64,000 nucleotides of DNA from JALHST01 sp963798435. Lineage in GTDB: Bacteria; Bacteroidota; Bacteroidia; Flavobacteriales; Flavobacteriaceae. The notes under the pieces are model-generated. The model made no database searches and had not been told where the DNA came from. It worked only from the letters and a program-made list of their open reading frames with translations. The position numbers were made by a program, and so were the translations under genes. Positions within the stretch are counted from its first letter, which is position 1. Every line of letters begins with the position of its first letter. Of this stretch, positions 54,562-63,193 are shown piece after piece. The stretch covers positions 496,001 to 560,000 of the forward strand of contig CAWCTF010000004.1 in NCBI GenBank assembly GCA_963798435.1. Reading direction: 5' to 3'.

Positions 54562-55608
54562 TTATTCAATTTCTTTTTCATTAAACAAATTAAGCGCTCG
54601 TAGCCATTTGGTTTTCCTATCTAATACAAAGATGTCTAAAAATAGAAAGAAAAGGCCGGCAGCCAAAAACCATTGAAATTGATCTTTGAATTCGGCAAAT
54701 TGTTTGGCCTCGAATTCTTTTTTGTCCATTTGATTCAATAATTCCTTAATGCGATCTACTGCTTTCTCGGTATTCGTTCCGTCAATATATTCGCCCTTGC
54801 CTTCGTTTGCAATGTCCTCCAATACTGCTTCGTTCAGTTTGGTGATGACCACTTCACCTTGGGCATCTTTTTTCAGGCTTTCAACAACGCCATTTCTTTT
54901 AAGAGGAATTGGCCCTCCTTTGCTCGTGCCAACGCCAATTGTATAAATACGGATGCCCGCGTCAATGGCCTTTTCTACTGCATTTCCTGTTGATCCCTCT
55001 GAATGGTCCTCCCCATCTGAAACAATAAATAGCACCCTATTCGTTTGATCTTCATCATCATAATAGGTAGTAGCTAAGTCAATTGCCGCATCGATGGCCG
55101 TACCTTGGGAGGTAAGCATATCGGTATTCATGTTCGATAGAAACATTTTTGCCGCACTATAATCGGTTGTAATCGGTAATTGTGGATATGCTTGACCTGC
55201 ATATGCAATAATACCGATCCTATCACTGGCCAATTGGTTGATGATTTCGGAGACAAGACGTTTGGCCTTATCCAATCTATTAGGGGCAATGTCCTCGGCC
55301 AACATACTTTTTGAAACATCAACGGCAAATACAATGTCAACCCCTTCCCGTTTTACGGTTTCGAGCTTTGTTCCGATTTTCGGATTGACAAGCCCCAAAG
55401 TCAGGAATGTGATTCCCAAAAGAAAAAACAAAAGCTTTAAGGAAGACTTAAAATCTGATTTATCAGGGGTCAACCTTTTTAATAAAGAGGCATTCGCAAA
55501 TTTTCGCTGGGTCTTTTTTTTCCAAAACTGAAGTATGCCAAATAGCAAGATGATGACCGGTACGATGGCTAAAAAATAGAAATATATTTTTTCGTCTAAC
55601 TGTATCAT
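54562..55608 (-). CDS. batB: BatB: VWA domain membrane protein (aerotolerance operon)
   Basis: The 348-residue protein has two N-terminal transmembrane segments, a von Willebrand A domain with a full MIDAS metal site (DIVFAVDVSKSMLAEDIAPN; the later SDGEDHS supplies the second Asp), and a C-terminal transmembrane segment (FLAAGLFFLFLDIFVL). It is a partner of BatA in the Bat complex. The ATG at 55608 (MIQLDEKIYFYF) starts it; an upstream in-frame ATG lies within batA and is unlikely. Confidence 0.92.
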   Translation of the reverse strand: MIQLDEKIYFYFLAIVPVIILLFGILQFWKKKTQRKFANASLLKRLTPDKSDFKSSLKLLFFLLGITFLTLGLVNPKIGTKLETVKREGVDIVFAVDVSKSMLAEDIAPNRLDKAKRLVSEIINQLASDRIGIIAYAGQAYPQLPITTDYSAAKMFLSNMNTDMLTSQGTAIDAAIDLATTYYDDEDQTNRVLFIVSDGEDHSEGSTGNAVEKAIDAGIRIYTIGVGTSKGGPIPLKRNGVVESLKKDAQGEVVITKLNEAVLEDIANEGKGEYIDGTNTEKAVDRIKELLNQMDKKEFEAKQFAEFKDQFQWFLAAGLFFLFLDIFVLDRKTKWLRALNLFNEKEIE

Positions 55609-55649
55609 AACTTTTCCTCTTTCGACCTTGTTGGGCCTCCTGGTATCGA

Positions 55650-56648
55650 CTAAATGAAACTGCGAAACACCGTGTTGCGCAATGTCCATTCAAATAATAG
55701 CAAAGCTCCTGCCAAAAGTACCCATGGCCTAAACATTTCTTCGTAATTGTAATATTTGAATTCCTCTATTTCGGTTTTTTCCAGTTTGTTGATTTCCTCA
55801 TAGATGGCCTCTAATTTTTCGTTGTTGGTTGCCCTAAAATATTTACCGCCTGTCACTTTGGCAATATCCTTTAAGAGCCCTTCTTCGATTTCCACTTCCC
55901 GCATCCCATATCTGAAGGATCCGTCGGCATTGTACTGGACGGGAGTAAGCGCATTACCATTGGTCCCTAAGCCAATCGTATATGCCTTGATACCATACTC
56001 TACGGCCAAATCGGCCGCTGTCTGCGGTTCTATAAAGCCCGAGTTATTTACCCCATCGGTCAAGAGAATGATTACTTTACTCACGGCCTTGCTTTCCTTT
56101 AAACGGTTCACGGCGGTCGCCAATCCCATCCCAATGGCCGTACCGTCGTTTAACTGTCCGTAGGTTATTTCCCTTAGAGAATTCAGCACAATCGATTTAT
56201 CGCTGGTAATCGGCGTTTTAGTAAATGCCTCACCTGCGTAGGCTACTATTCCAATGCGATCATTAGGCCGTTCCTTGATAAAATTCGCCGCTACTTCCTT
56301 TAGGGCAGATAATCGGTTTGGTTTTAAATCCCGTGCAAGCATACTTGATGATACATCGATGGCCATTACGATATCAATTCCCTTTGTGGTCTTGGTTTTG
56401 GTCGAAATATCTTCCTTTTGTGGACGGGCCATGGCGACGATAATCGCCGCAAGTGCTAGGAGGCGCAAAAGATAGAGTAGCGGCCTTAGTTTCGGCAAAA
56501 TACTGGTACCTCCAAACCCTTTGATGCTCGAGATTTTGAGGGAGGCGACCTGGTCATTGCGCTTGAAAATAAACCAAAGCGCTGCCATTGGCAGCAGTAA
56601 AAGCAACCAAAGAAGTTCGGGATTCGCAAATTCTACGTTTTCTAACAT
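55650..56648 (-). CDS. batA: BatA: VWA domain membrane protein (aerotolerance operon)
   Basis: The 332-residue protein has an N-terminal membrane pair (PELLWLLLLLPMAALWFIF), a VWA domain with the MIDAS motif (DIVMAIDVSSSMLARDLKPN and LLTDGVNNSG), and a C-terminal transmembrane segment. Together with BatB it forms the membrane part of a MoxR-VWA system, in which the AAA+ ATPase acts with VWA proteins. It starts immediately after the preceding gene, with no gap. Confidence 0.92.
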   Translation of the reverse strand: MLENVEFANPELLWLLLLLPMAALWFIFKRNDQVASLKISSIKGFGGTSILPKLRPLLYLLRLLALAAIIVAMARPQKEDISTKTKTTKGIDIVMAIDVSSSMLARDLKPNRLSALKEVAANFIKERPNDRIGIVAYAGEAFTKTPITSDKSIVLNSLREITYGQLNDGTAIGMGLATAVNRLKESKAVSKVIILLTDGVNNSGFIEPQTAADLAVEYGIKAYTIGLGTNGNALTPVQYNADGSFRYGMREVEIEEGLLKDIAKVTGGKYFRATNNEKLEAIYEEINKLEKTEIEEFKYYNYEEMFRPWVLLAGALLLFEWTLRNTVFRSFI

Positions 56649-58307
56649 TTAAACCTGTGCTTTTACCTCTACCGTTCTAAGGATATGGTCTACAATTTCT
56701 TGGGCGTATGGATCATTCTCTTCCCATGTCAATAGTACCTGTTGTTGGAAACCTTTCCCCCCAAAACTTAGGATGATATAATTTGCTGTGGTCGTGCGGT
56801 CGCTGTCGGGAACCTTAAATTGCCCGCTACCATATGTTTTCATTCCCTTTACACCGGTCAAGGTGGTAAATTCCTCTTGTTTTGTCGTAATATTTTTTGC
56901 CCCTTTGCGTTCAAAATTCTTTAATAGGCCATCAACTGTCTTGTCAAGTTCGGGCTCTGCCGATTGATTAAAGGTCGTTGAGGTCGCGGCTATTAAAAAC
57001 AATTTTGACTTGTTCTCGTAAGAAAAGGTCTGAAGATCCGAGATTTGCGCCTTCGCTTCCGCTGGGATGTTCGTCTTTTGGCGAACCAACACTTCAGGAG
57101 TTTCCAAGTTGATCGGGGGGTAGCCATACGAACTCGCTACCCATTCACTGTCCAACAATTTTTTGGTCGGGTTACCGGTAACCGTATCCCATACGATTTT
57201 TGGGCCATAATAGGCCGATATGCCTACCAATGCGATTAAGAGCGCGCCTAATGTGATACCCGTTGCCAGTATCCATTTCTTGCGATACGCTTTTTTCGCT
57301 AAGATTTCCTGGTATGCTTCCTGCTCAAATAAATCTTCCTCGGTCGGCTCCGGCAGGGCTTCATGGGTCTTGATCACAATCTGTTCAATTGATTTGCGAT
57401 CCTGTTCAGCGATATTCGTGGCAGGTTTCGATTTGGCGAACTTTACCAAGTCGGCCGTTTGTAATATCCGTTTAAATTGATATAGCGTGTCATTATCAAG
57501 CTTAAGTTCTCCTGCATCCTTCAATAATTCTAATTTCGTGATAAGTTCGTCTGTGGTACTCTCTAATGCGGTAACATGAACGTCTTCTTCAAGATAAGCG
57601 CGAACGATGCCCGTAAGTTCGGTATAATATTGTTTGTATTCGTCCTGAATTAGGTATTTTGAGTTATCGAGCTTTTTAAGTTCAAGAAGCGCTCTATCAT
57701 AAGGAGGTAAAGACGCCAATTTTTCTTCCTCCGTCAAAGGTCTTTTTCGAAATAGAAACCAGTAGATAGCCCCTCCTAAAATCAATAGACCCAAAAGAAC
57801 GTACGCCAATACCTTCCAAATTTCGGAATTGGACCGCTGCACTTGCATCAAGCCCTTGATATCGTACATCTTTTGTGCGACCGTGTCAACTGGGACGGTG
57901 GCTACCGAAATTTCAAGGGAATCGGTAAAATAACCTTTGCCATTAATTTCGATACGCTGTGAAGGCAGTTTATAAGATCCCGAATCAAATTGGGTGAGCG
58001 CATATATTTTTTGCAAGGTCATTCGGTCTTTCGAGCGCATGGTATCGGTTGCGAATGACTCGACGGTTTCCAAGGGTGAAAACGGCTGCCCCTCCGGAAA
58101 TATAACCTGATCGGTCGAATCGGCTTCCACGGTTACCGTGAATTTGACCTGATCCCCGATTTTAATAAAAGTGGTATCCACTTTTGAACTGATCTTGGGT
58201 TCTGTCTGAGAATACGCTTGAAGACCCATAGTGCAAAGCAGACCCACAAGAATGAATCTCCCCAACCATGATATGTTCGTCAATTTTTTTACTATTCTGT
58301 TCTTCAT
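56649..58307 (-). CDS. Bat-operon membrane protein with BatD-like and DUF4381-like parts
   Basis: The 552-residue protein has a signal peptide (1-34), a BatD-like outer domain (about 38-160, KVDTTFIKIGDQVKFTVTVE), a first membrane segment (about 165-186), a cytoplasmic part resembling DUF4381 (about 190-342, LPPYDRALLELKKLDNSKYL), a second membrane segment (345-367), and an outer C-terminal domain (368-552) that I do not recognise. It lies between the DUF58 gene and batA, in the operon. Likely a scaffold of the Bat complex. Confidence 0.78.
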   Translation of the reverse strand: MKNRIVKKLTNISWLGRFILVGLLCTMGLQAYSQTEPKISSKVDTTFIKIGDQVKFTVTVEADSTDQVIFPEGQPFSPLETVESFATDTMRSKDRMTLQKIYALTQFDSGSYKLPSQRIEINGKGYFTDSLEISVATVPVDTVAQKMYDIKGLMQVQRSNSEIWKVLAYVLLGLLILGGAIYWFLFRKRPLTEEEKLASLPPYDRALLELKKLDNSKYLIQDEYKQYYTELTGIVRAYLEEDVHVTALESTTDELITKLELLKDAGELKLDNDTLYQFKRILQTADLVKFAKSKPATNIAEQDRKSIEQIVIKTHEALPEPTEEDLFEQEAYQEILAKKAYRKKWILATGITLGALLIALVGISAYYGPKIVWDTVTGNPTKKLLDSEWVASSYGYPPINLETPEVLVRQKTNIPAEAKAQISDLQTFSYENKSKLFLIAATSTTFNQSAEPELDKTVDGLLKNFERKGAKNITTKQEEFTTLTGVKGMKTYGSGQFKVPDSDRTTTANYIILSFGGKGFQQQVLLTWEENDPYAQEIVDHILRTVEVKAQV

Positions 58308-58312
58308 TACTC

Positions 58313-59179
58313 TTACCCCCTGCGCTTAAAATAGCCCAATAATTTTTTAACATAACTTTCGTCTACCCTACAACTTAGCGTGCCACAACCCGATTTTGTG
58401 AAGGTTTCCCTAAAATAATCTACGCGCTCGATGTTGTACTTGCTATACGCGAGTCGCACACTTTTTGATTGGGTATTCACCAATCGTACCATTCCCGACT
58501 CGGCATCCTGCATTTGTACCATTCCCAAATTGGGGATGCTTTCCTCTTTTTCATCATATACCCGAATCCCGGTAACATCGTGTTTGTTGCCTGCAATTTT
58601 CAATGTTTTTTCATAATTATCGGCAATAAAGTCAGACAATACAAAGACGATGGCTTTTTTCTTCATTACACTACTCAAGAATTTCAAGGCCTCTGTGATG
58701 TCGGTTTTATTGCTTTTCGGTCTGAATTCCAATAATTCACGAATTATGCGGAGTACATGGCTTTTTCCTTTTTTAGGTGGAATAAAAAGTTCTACCTCAT
58801 CTGAAAAAAGGATCAATCCCGCCTTGTCATTGTTCTGAAGTGCAGAGAATGCCAAAGTTGCAGAGATTTCGGTAATGATTTCTTTTTTGAACTGATTGGT
58901 AGTACCGAACATTTCTGAGCCACTGACATCTACGAGCAACATCATCGTAAGTTCCCTTTCCTCTTCAAAGACTTTCACGAAAGGTTCATTGTAACGGGCG
59001 GTAACGTTCCAATCGATGCTGCGTACATCGTCGCCGAACTGATATTGACGCACTTCACTAAAGGTCATACCCCGACCTTTGAAGGTGGAGTGGTATTCAC
59101 CACCAAAAATGTGATCGGAGAGACGCCTTGTTTTTATCTCGATCTTACGTACTTTCTTAAGTAGTTCTTTGGTATCCAT
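58313..59179 (-). CDS. DUF58 (VWA-like) protein of the MoxR-Bat operon
   Basis: The 288-residue protein has the DUF58 signature GRGMTFSEVRQYQFGDDVRS-IDWNVTAR near the start, followed by a VWA-type fold with VDVSGSEMFG. It is cytoplasmic. DUF58 genes almost always follow moxR, and the protein is thought to be a partner of that ATPase. Start at ATG 59179 (MDTKELLKKV), with another ATG 6 bp upstream. Confidence 0.9.
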   Translation of the reverse strand: MDTKELLKKVRKIEIKTRRLSDHIFGGEYHSTFKGRGMTFSEVRQYQFGDDVRSIDWNVTARYNEPFVKVFEEERELTMMLLVDVSGSEMFGTTNQFKKEIITEISATLAFSALQNNDKAGLILFSDEVELFIPPKKGKSHVLRIIRELLEFRPKSNKTDITEALKFLSSVMKKKAIVFVLSDFIADNYEKTLKIAGNKHDVTGIRVYDEKEESIPNLGMVQMQDAESGMVRLVNTQSKSVRLAYSKYNIERVDYFRETFTKSGCGTLSCRVDESYVKKLLGYFKRRG

Positions 59180-59244
59180 CTGCATGTAGCGTTCAATATT
59201 CTATTGTTCTAGGTCGCATAACCGTGAACTTAAAATTTGAACCT

Positions 59245-60246
59245 CTAGGGAACTTCAACTTCGTTTACGATTTTGTTGATGATTTCCTCTGACGTAATAT
59301 TTTCGGCTTCTGCCTCATAAGTAATACCTATTCGATGTCGTAAGACATCATGAACTACGGCCCTTACATCTTCAGGAACAACATAGCCACGGCGCTTTAT
59401 AAAGGCATAACATTTGGCAGCAATTCCTAAATTAATACTTCCTCTTGGAGAAGCACCAAAACTTATGAGCGGCTTAAGACTCTCTAGATTGTATTTTTCG
59501 GGATACCGGGTGGCGAAGACAAGATCTAGGATATATTTCTCGATTTTTTCATCCATGTACACCTCGCGAACGGCTTTTTGTGCGGCGAGAATATTTTTTA
59601 CCGAGACCACGGGTTTAACATCTTCATATGACCCGAGCATATTCTGACGCATTATCAATTGTTCTTCGTTCATTTTTGGGTAATCAATGACCGTTTTCAG
59701 CATAAATCGGTCTACCTGGGCCTCGGGCAAAGGGTAGGTGCCCTCTTGTTCGACCGGGTTTTGGGTAGCCATCACCAGAAATGGTTTGTCCAAAATAAAG
59801 GTTTCATCACCTATGGTTACCTGTTTTTCCTGCATGGCCTCCAAAAGTGCCGATTGCACTTTGGCAGGGGCCCTATTTATTTCGTCGGCTAAAACGAAGT
59901 TGGCAAAGATCGGTCCCTTTTTAATCGAGAAATCATTCAACTTCATATTGTAGATCATCGTCCCGACTACATCTGCCGGTAAAAGATCGGGGGTAAATTG
60001 TATTCTACTAAAGGATCCATTTATAGCTTTGGCCAGCGTATTTATGGCCAATGTTTTTGCCAGACCGGGTACCCCTTCCAACAAAATATGCCCTTGTCCC
60101 AAAAGTCCGATGAGCAATCGTTCGACCATGTGTTTTTGACCCACGATTACCTTATTCATTTCTAACATTAAAAGGTCTATAAATGCGCTTTCCTGGGCAA
60201 TTTTCTCATTCACTGCACTAATATCGACCGTAGTATTTTCTTCCAT
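59245..60246 (-). CDS. moxR: MoxR family AAA+ ATPase
   Basis: MoxR ATPases remodel or activate VWA-containing partner proteins. The 333-residue protein has Walker A (LLEGVPGLAKT), Walker B (FVLADEINRAPAKVQ), sensor 1 (MATQNPVEQEGTYPLPEAQ) and the arginine-finger region (DRFMLKTVIDYP), plus the C-terminal lid. It is the first gene of the Bat operon (moxR-DUF58-552aa-batA-batB-batC-batD-batE). No strong promoter box was found in its 150-bp upstream region. Confidence 0.95.
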   Translation of the reverse strand: MEENTTVDISAVNEKIAQESAFIDLLMLEMNKVIVGQKHMVERLLIGLLGQGHILLEGVPGLAKTLAINTLAKAINGSFSRIQFTPDLLPADVVGTMIYNMKLNDFSIKKGPIFANFVLADEINRAPAKVQSALLEAMQEKQVTIGDETFILDKPFLVMATQNPVEQEGTYPLPEAQVDRFMLKTVIDYPKMNEEQLIMRQNMLGSYEDVKPVVSVKNILAAQKAVREVYMDEKIEKYILDLVFATRYPEKYNLESLKPLISFGASPRGSINLGIAAKCYAFIKRRGYVVPEDVRAVVHDVLRHRIGITYEAEAENITSEEIINKIVNEVEVP

Positions 60247-60405
60247 ATAATTCTCAATATTTGATTTTACCGAAGTACATTATTTAATAGCTGTGCAAAT
60301 TGAAAATTTATTCCCTGGGTTGCTGTTAACTATTGGTTAAAAATTGGCAAAACCCATCGATTTTTATGAAATAATTAAGGGATTTCTTTATAATTTCACG
60401 TGCGT

Positions 60406-61281
60406 ATGAAAAATAGTAGCCCGTATTCTAAAATTATCGCCGGAACCATGACCTGGGGAAGTTGGGGAAAATCACGCTCCCAACAGGAAATGATAGCCCT
60501 AATGCACTATTGTCTTGAACAAGGAATCACGACGTTTGACCATGCCGATATTTATGGCGGTTACACGAACGAAATCGATTTTGGCAAGGCATATAAGGCC
60601 AGTGGAATCGATAGGGATCACATTCAACTTATTTCTAAATGTGGCATTCAATATGTCTGTGATGCCCGAAAAAATAAAATCAAACACTATGACTATTCCA
60701 GGGCGTATATTGTTTGGTCGGCCGAAGAATCGCTCAGAAAACTAAAAACCGACTATCTTGATATTTTTTTATTGCATCGTCCGAGTCCTTTGATGGAGCC
60801 CCAGGAGATAGCGGAAGCAATTTCACAATTGTCGGCCGAAGGTAAAATCAAGCATTTTGGAGTCTCGAACTTTACCCCTTCACAAATCGCCATGCTAGAA
60901 CAAGCGCTTCCCGTGGAAGCCAATCAGGTCGAATTTTCATTAAACGCAAATGGGGTAATGTATGATGGGACTCTCGACGATAGTATTTGCCATAAAAGAA
61001 TGACCATGGCATGGAGCCCTCTTGGAAGTTATTTCAAGGAGGAAAATGAACCGAACCAAAGGATTAAAAATGCATTGATGCCCATGGCCAAAAAATATGG
61101 GGCATCTGAGGATCAACTGCTGTTAGCGTGGATACTTAAACATCCCGCAAAAGTATTCCCTGTTGTGGGGACTACTACAAAAGCACGTTTGAGCGATGCG
61201 GTACAAGCAACGGAAATAGAAATGGAATTGGAAGATTGGTTTATACTTCTAGAAGCAAATGAAGGTCATAAAGTACCTTAA
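60406..61281 (+). CDS. Aldo-keto reductase
   Basis: The protein of about 291 residues is a NADPH-dependent TIM-barrel oxidoreductase. It has GTMTWGSWGKS at the start, catalytic Asp and Tyr in FDHADIYGGYTNE, Lys in LISKCGI, and the late VVGTTTKARLSDAV cofactor-binding region. It resembles the YdhF group. The catalytic His region reads LLHRPSP. I chose the ATG at 60406 over the GTG six bases upstream. It leads a run of three genes on the plus strand. Confidence 0.9.
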   Translation: MKNSSPYSKIIAGTMTWGSWGKSRSQQEMIALMHYCLEQGITTFDHADIYGGYTNEIDFGKAYKASGIDRDHIQLISKCGIQYVCDARKNKIKHYDYSRAYIVWSAEESLRKLKTDYLDIFLLHRPSPLMEPQEIAEAISQLSAEGKIKHFGVSNFTPSQIAMLEQALPVEANQVEFSLNANGVMYDGTLDDSICHKRMTMAWSPLGSYFKEENEPNQRIKNALMPMAKKYGASEDQLLLAWILKHPAKVFPVVGTTTKARLSDAVQATEIEMELEDWFILLEANEGHKVP

Positions 61282-61304
61282 AAATAACTAAAAATAGTAC
61301 TCTT

Positions 61305-62060
61305 ATGACTAGGACGGCATTGATTACAGGGGCAACTAGCGGAATTGGAAAAGCTACGGCAGAACTTTTTGCAAGCAATGGGATAAATCTAGTAGTATGT
61401 GGCAGACGACAGGAGCGATTGAATATTTTTAAGGATACGTGGGAAGGCGCCGTTAATATTCACACCTTGAATTTTGATGTGAGAGATAGGGATTCCGTCT
61501 TCGAAGCGATTGCGTCGATTCCCGAGGAATTTAAAAATATTGATATTCTTATCAACAATGCGGGCAATGCACACGGATTGGATCCAATTGATAAAGGAAA
61601 TCTGGATGACTGGGACGCGATGTTGGATATCAATGTGAAGGGACTTCTTTACGTCTCAAAGGCGATTCTTCCTGAAATGATCCAACGGAAATCAGGGCAT
61701 ATTATCAATATTGGTTCAACAGCCGGCAAGGAAGTATATCCGAATGGTAATGTGTATTGTGCAAGCAAACATGCCGTTGATGCAATAAATCAAGGCATGC
61801 GAATTGATCTGAACCAATATGGAATTCGGGTAGGCGCCATTAATCCTGGACTTGTTGATACTGAGTTTAGCGAGGTGCGATTCAAAGGGGATACGAAAAG
61901 GGCCAAAAATGTCTATGCGGGCTTTCAACCTTTAAGGCCTGAAGACATTGCCGATATTATTTTCTTCGTCATAAGTCGCCCCCCACATGTAAACATAGCC
62001 GATTTAATTGTTATGCCCACCGCACAGGCTAGTAGCACAATCGTCAGGAAAGAACCATGA
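61305..62060 (+). CDS. SDR family NAD(P)-dependent oxidoreductase (YdfG-like)
   Basis: The 251-residue protein has the cofactor loop TGATSGIGKATAELF, the NADP-preferring CGRRQERL, NNAGNAHG, and the catalytic Ser, Tyr and Lys (INIGSTAGKEVYPNGNVYCASKHAV). The set agrees with serine/allo-threonine dehydrogenase YdfG and related enzymes; the true substrate is not proven. It begins 23 bp after the aldo-keto reductase and its stop overlaps the next start (ATGA). Confidence 0.92.
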   Translation: MTRTALITGATSGIGKATAELFASNGINLVVCGRRQERLNIFKDTWEGAVNIHTLNFDVRDRDSVFEAIASIPEEFKNIDILINNAGNAHGLDPIDKGNLDDWDAMLDINVKGLLYVSKAILPEMIQRKSGHIINIGSTAGKEVYPNGNVYCASKHAVDAINQGMRIDLNQYGIRVGAINPGLVDTEFSEVRFKGDTKRAKNVYAGFQPLRPEDIADIIFFVISRPPHVNIADLIVMPTAQASSTIVRKEP

Positions 62061-63193
62061 TCAACAAACGCTTATTGGTAAAAAACCTGCTTGCCCATAA
62101 TGATGAGAACAGTTTTTATGACAAAAAGCGGTTTATTGATATTGGTCAAAAAGAAGGCAAAGCCAAGTTCCTTAAACATGTGTGTGCCCTCGCAAACAGT
62201 AATCCAAAAAGTAATTCATTTATTGTTATCGGAGTTGAGGATGAGGATAACAAAATTGTTGGCGTCGATTTTTTTGATGATAGTAAAATACAGAATTTGG
62301 TCAATGCCTATTTGGAAAATCCACCTTTGATTTCCTATGAGAACATACCCTTTCCGCATCTACCGGAAGGAAAGGTCGTGGGCTTGGTTACCATAAAGTC
62401 AAATGGCAAAGTATGTGCGCTGCGTAAGAATATATGGAAATATTATGGGGGTTCGGTATTCTTTCGCGAGGGCAGCATAAGTCTTCCAAAGGCCTACGGG
62501 ATTGATCTCAAAGATATCAATTCAAATATTGTGGCCACCATCGAACAGCATGCAAAGAACAATATTGAGCTCACTCTTGATGGGGTAATCGATTTTATGA
62601 ACCATCGCCATCCAGATCTCGAAAGCCGTTATAAGGTGTTCAAGGAACAATTTGTAGTGTGTTGGGCAGGCAACCGCAAAAAAGTGAACGGGGACACCTA
62701 TTATTCACGCGTCGATATCGAATTGATCAATGAGCAGGTCAAGTTATTTTATTCAACCTTAGATGAAATAACCATAACCTACGACGAGGAATCATTTACA
62801 ACCATAGAATTTGTACAGTTGGGCCTTGGAAAAAAACTGACGTACTACCCCCTCGAAAAGGTCATTATTACCTTTGATAACAATGGCACCTACCAATTTC
62901 AGAGTACTCTGTTATTCGAGCCTCCGAAGTATGATATAAAAACACTTCATCATATTTACAATGCCAATAATGCCTTGCTCGAGAAGTTGGAAAAAAACAT
63001 AAAATTGAGACCGAGCGATATAATAGACCTACGAAATTTGCCGGACACCTATCTAATTTGCTATTTAAACGGTATGGAAGAGGCTAAGGAACATATGGAA
63101 GCCTCCCGACAAATACTTAAGCAATATGATACCAAGATCTATCAGTCCTTGAAGGAAGCATTGCGTATCTTACGAAAGATAAAGTATAGTTAA
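62057..63193 (+). CDS. AlbA_2/Schlafen-like domain protein
   Basis: The 378-residue protein has an N-terminal AlbA_2-like fold (about residues 15-145: GKAKFLKHVCALANSNPKSN, FIVIGVEDEDNKIVGVDFF, SVFFREGSISLP). The Glu-x-Lys motif usual in this fold is degenerate here (DKKRFIDIGQKEG). The C-terminal two-thirds match no family I know. It overlaps the upstream SDR gene by four bases, so translation is coupled. AlbA_2 proteins bind nucleic acid or nucleotides; no function is assigned. Confidence 0.72.
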   Translation: MINKRLLVKNLLAHNDENSFYDKKRFIDIGQKEGKAKFLKHVCALANSNPKSNSFIVIGVEDEDNKIVGVDFFDDSKIQNLVNAYLENPPLISYENIPFPHLPEGKVVGLVTIKSNGKVCALRKNIWKYYGGSVFFREGSISLPKAYGIDLKDINSNIVATIEQHAKNNIELTLDGVIDFMNHRHPDLESRYKVFKEQFVVCWAGNRKKVNGDTYYSRVDIELINEQVKLFYSTLDEITITYDEESFTTIEFVQLGLGKKLTYYPLEKVIITFDNNGTYQFQSTLLFEPPKYDIKTLHHIYNANNALLEKLEKNIKLRPSDIIDLRNLPDTYLICYLNGMEEAKEHMEASRQILKQYDTKIYQSLKEALRILRKIKYS

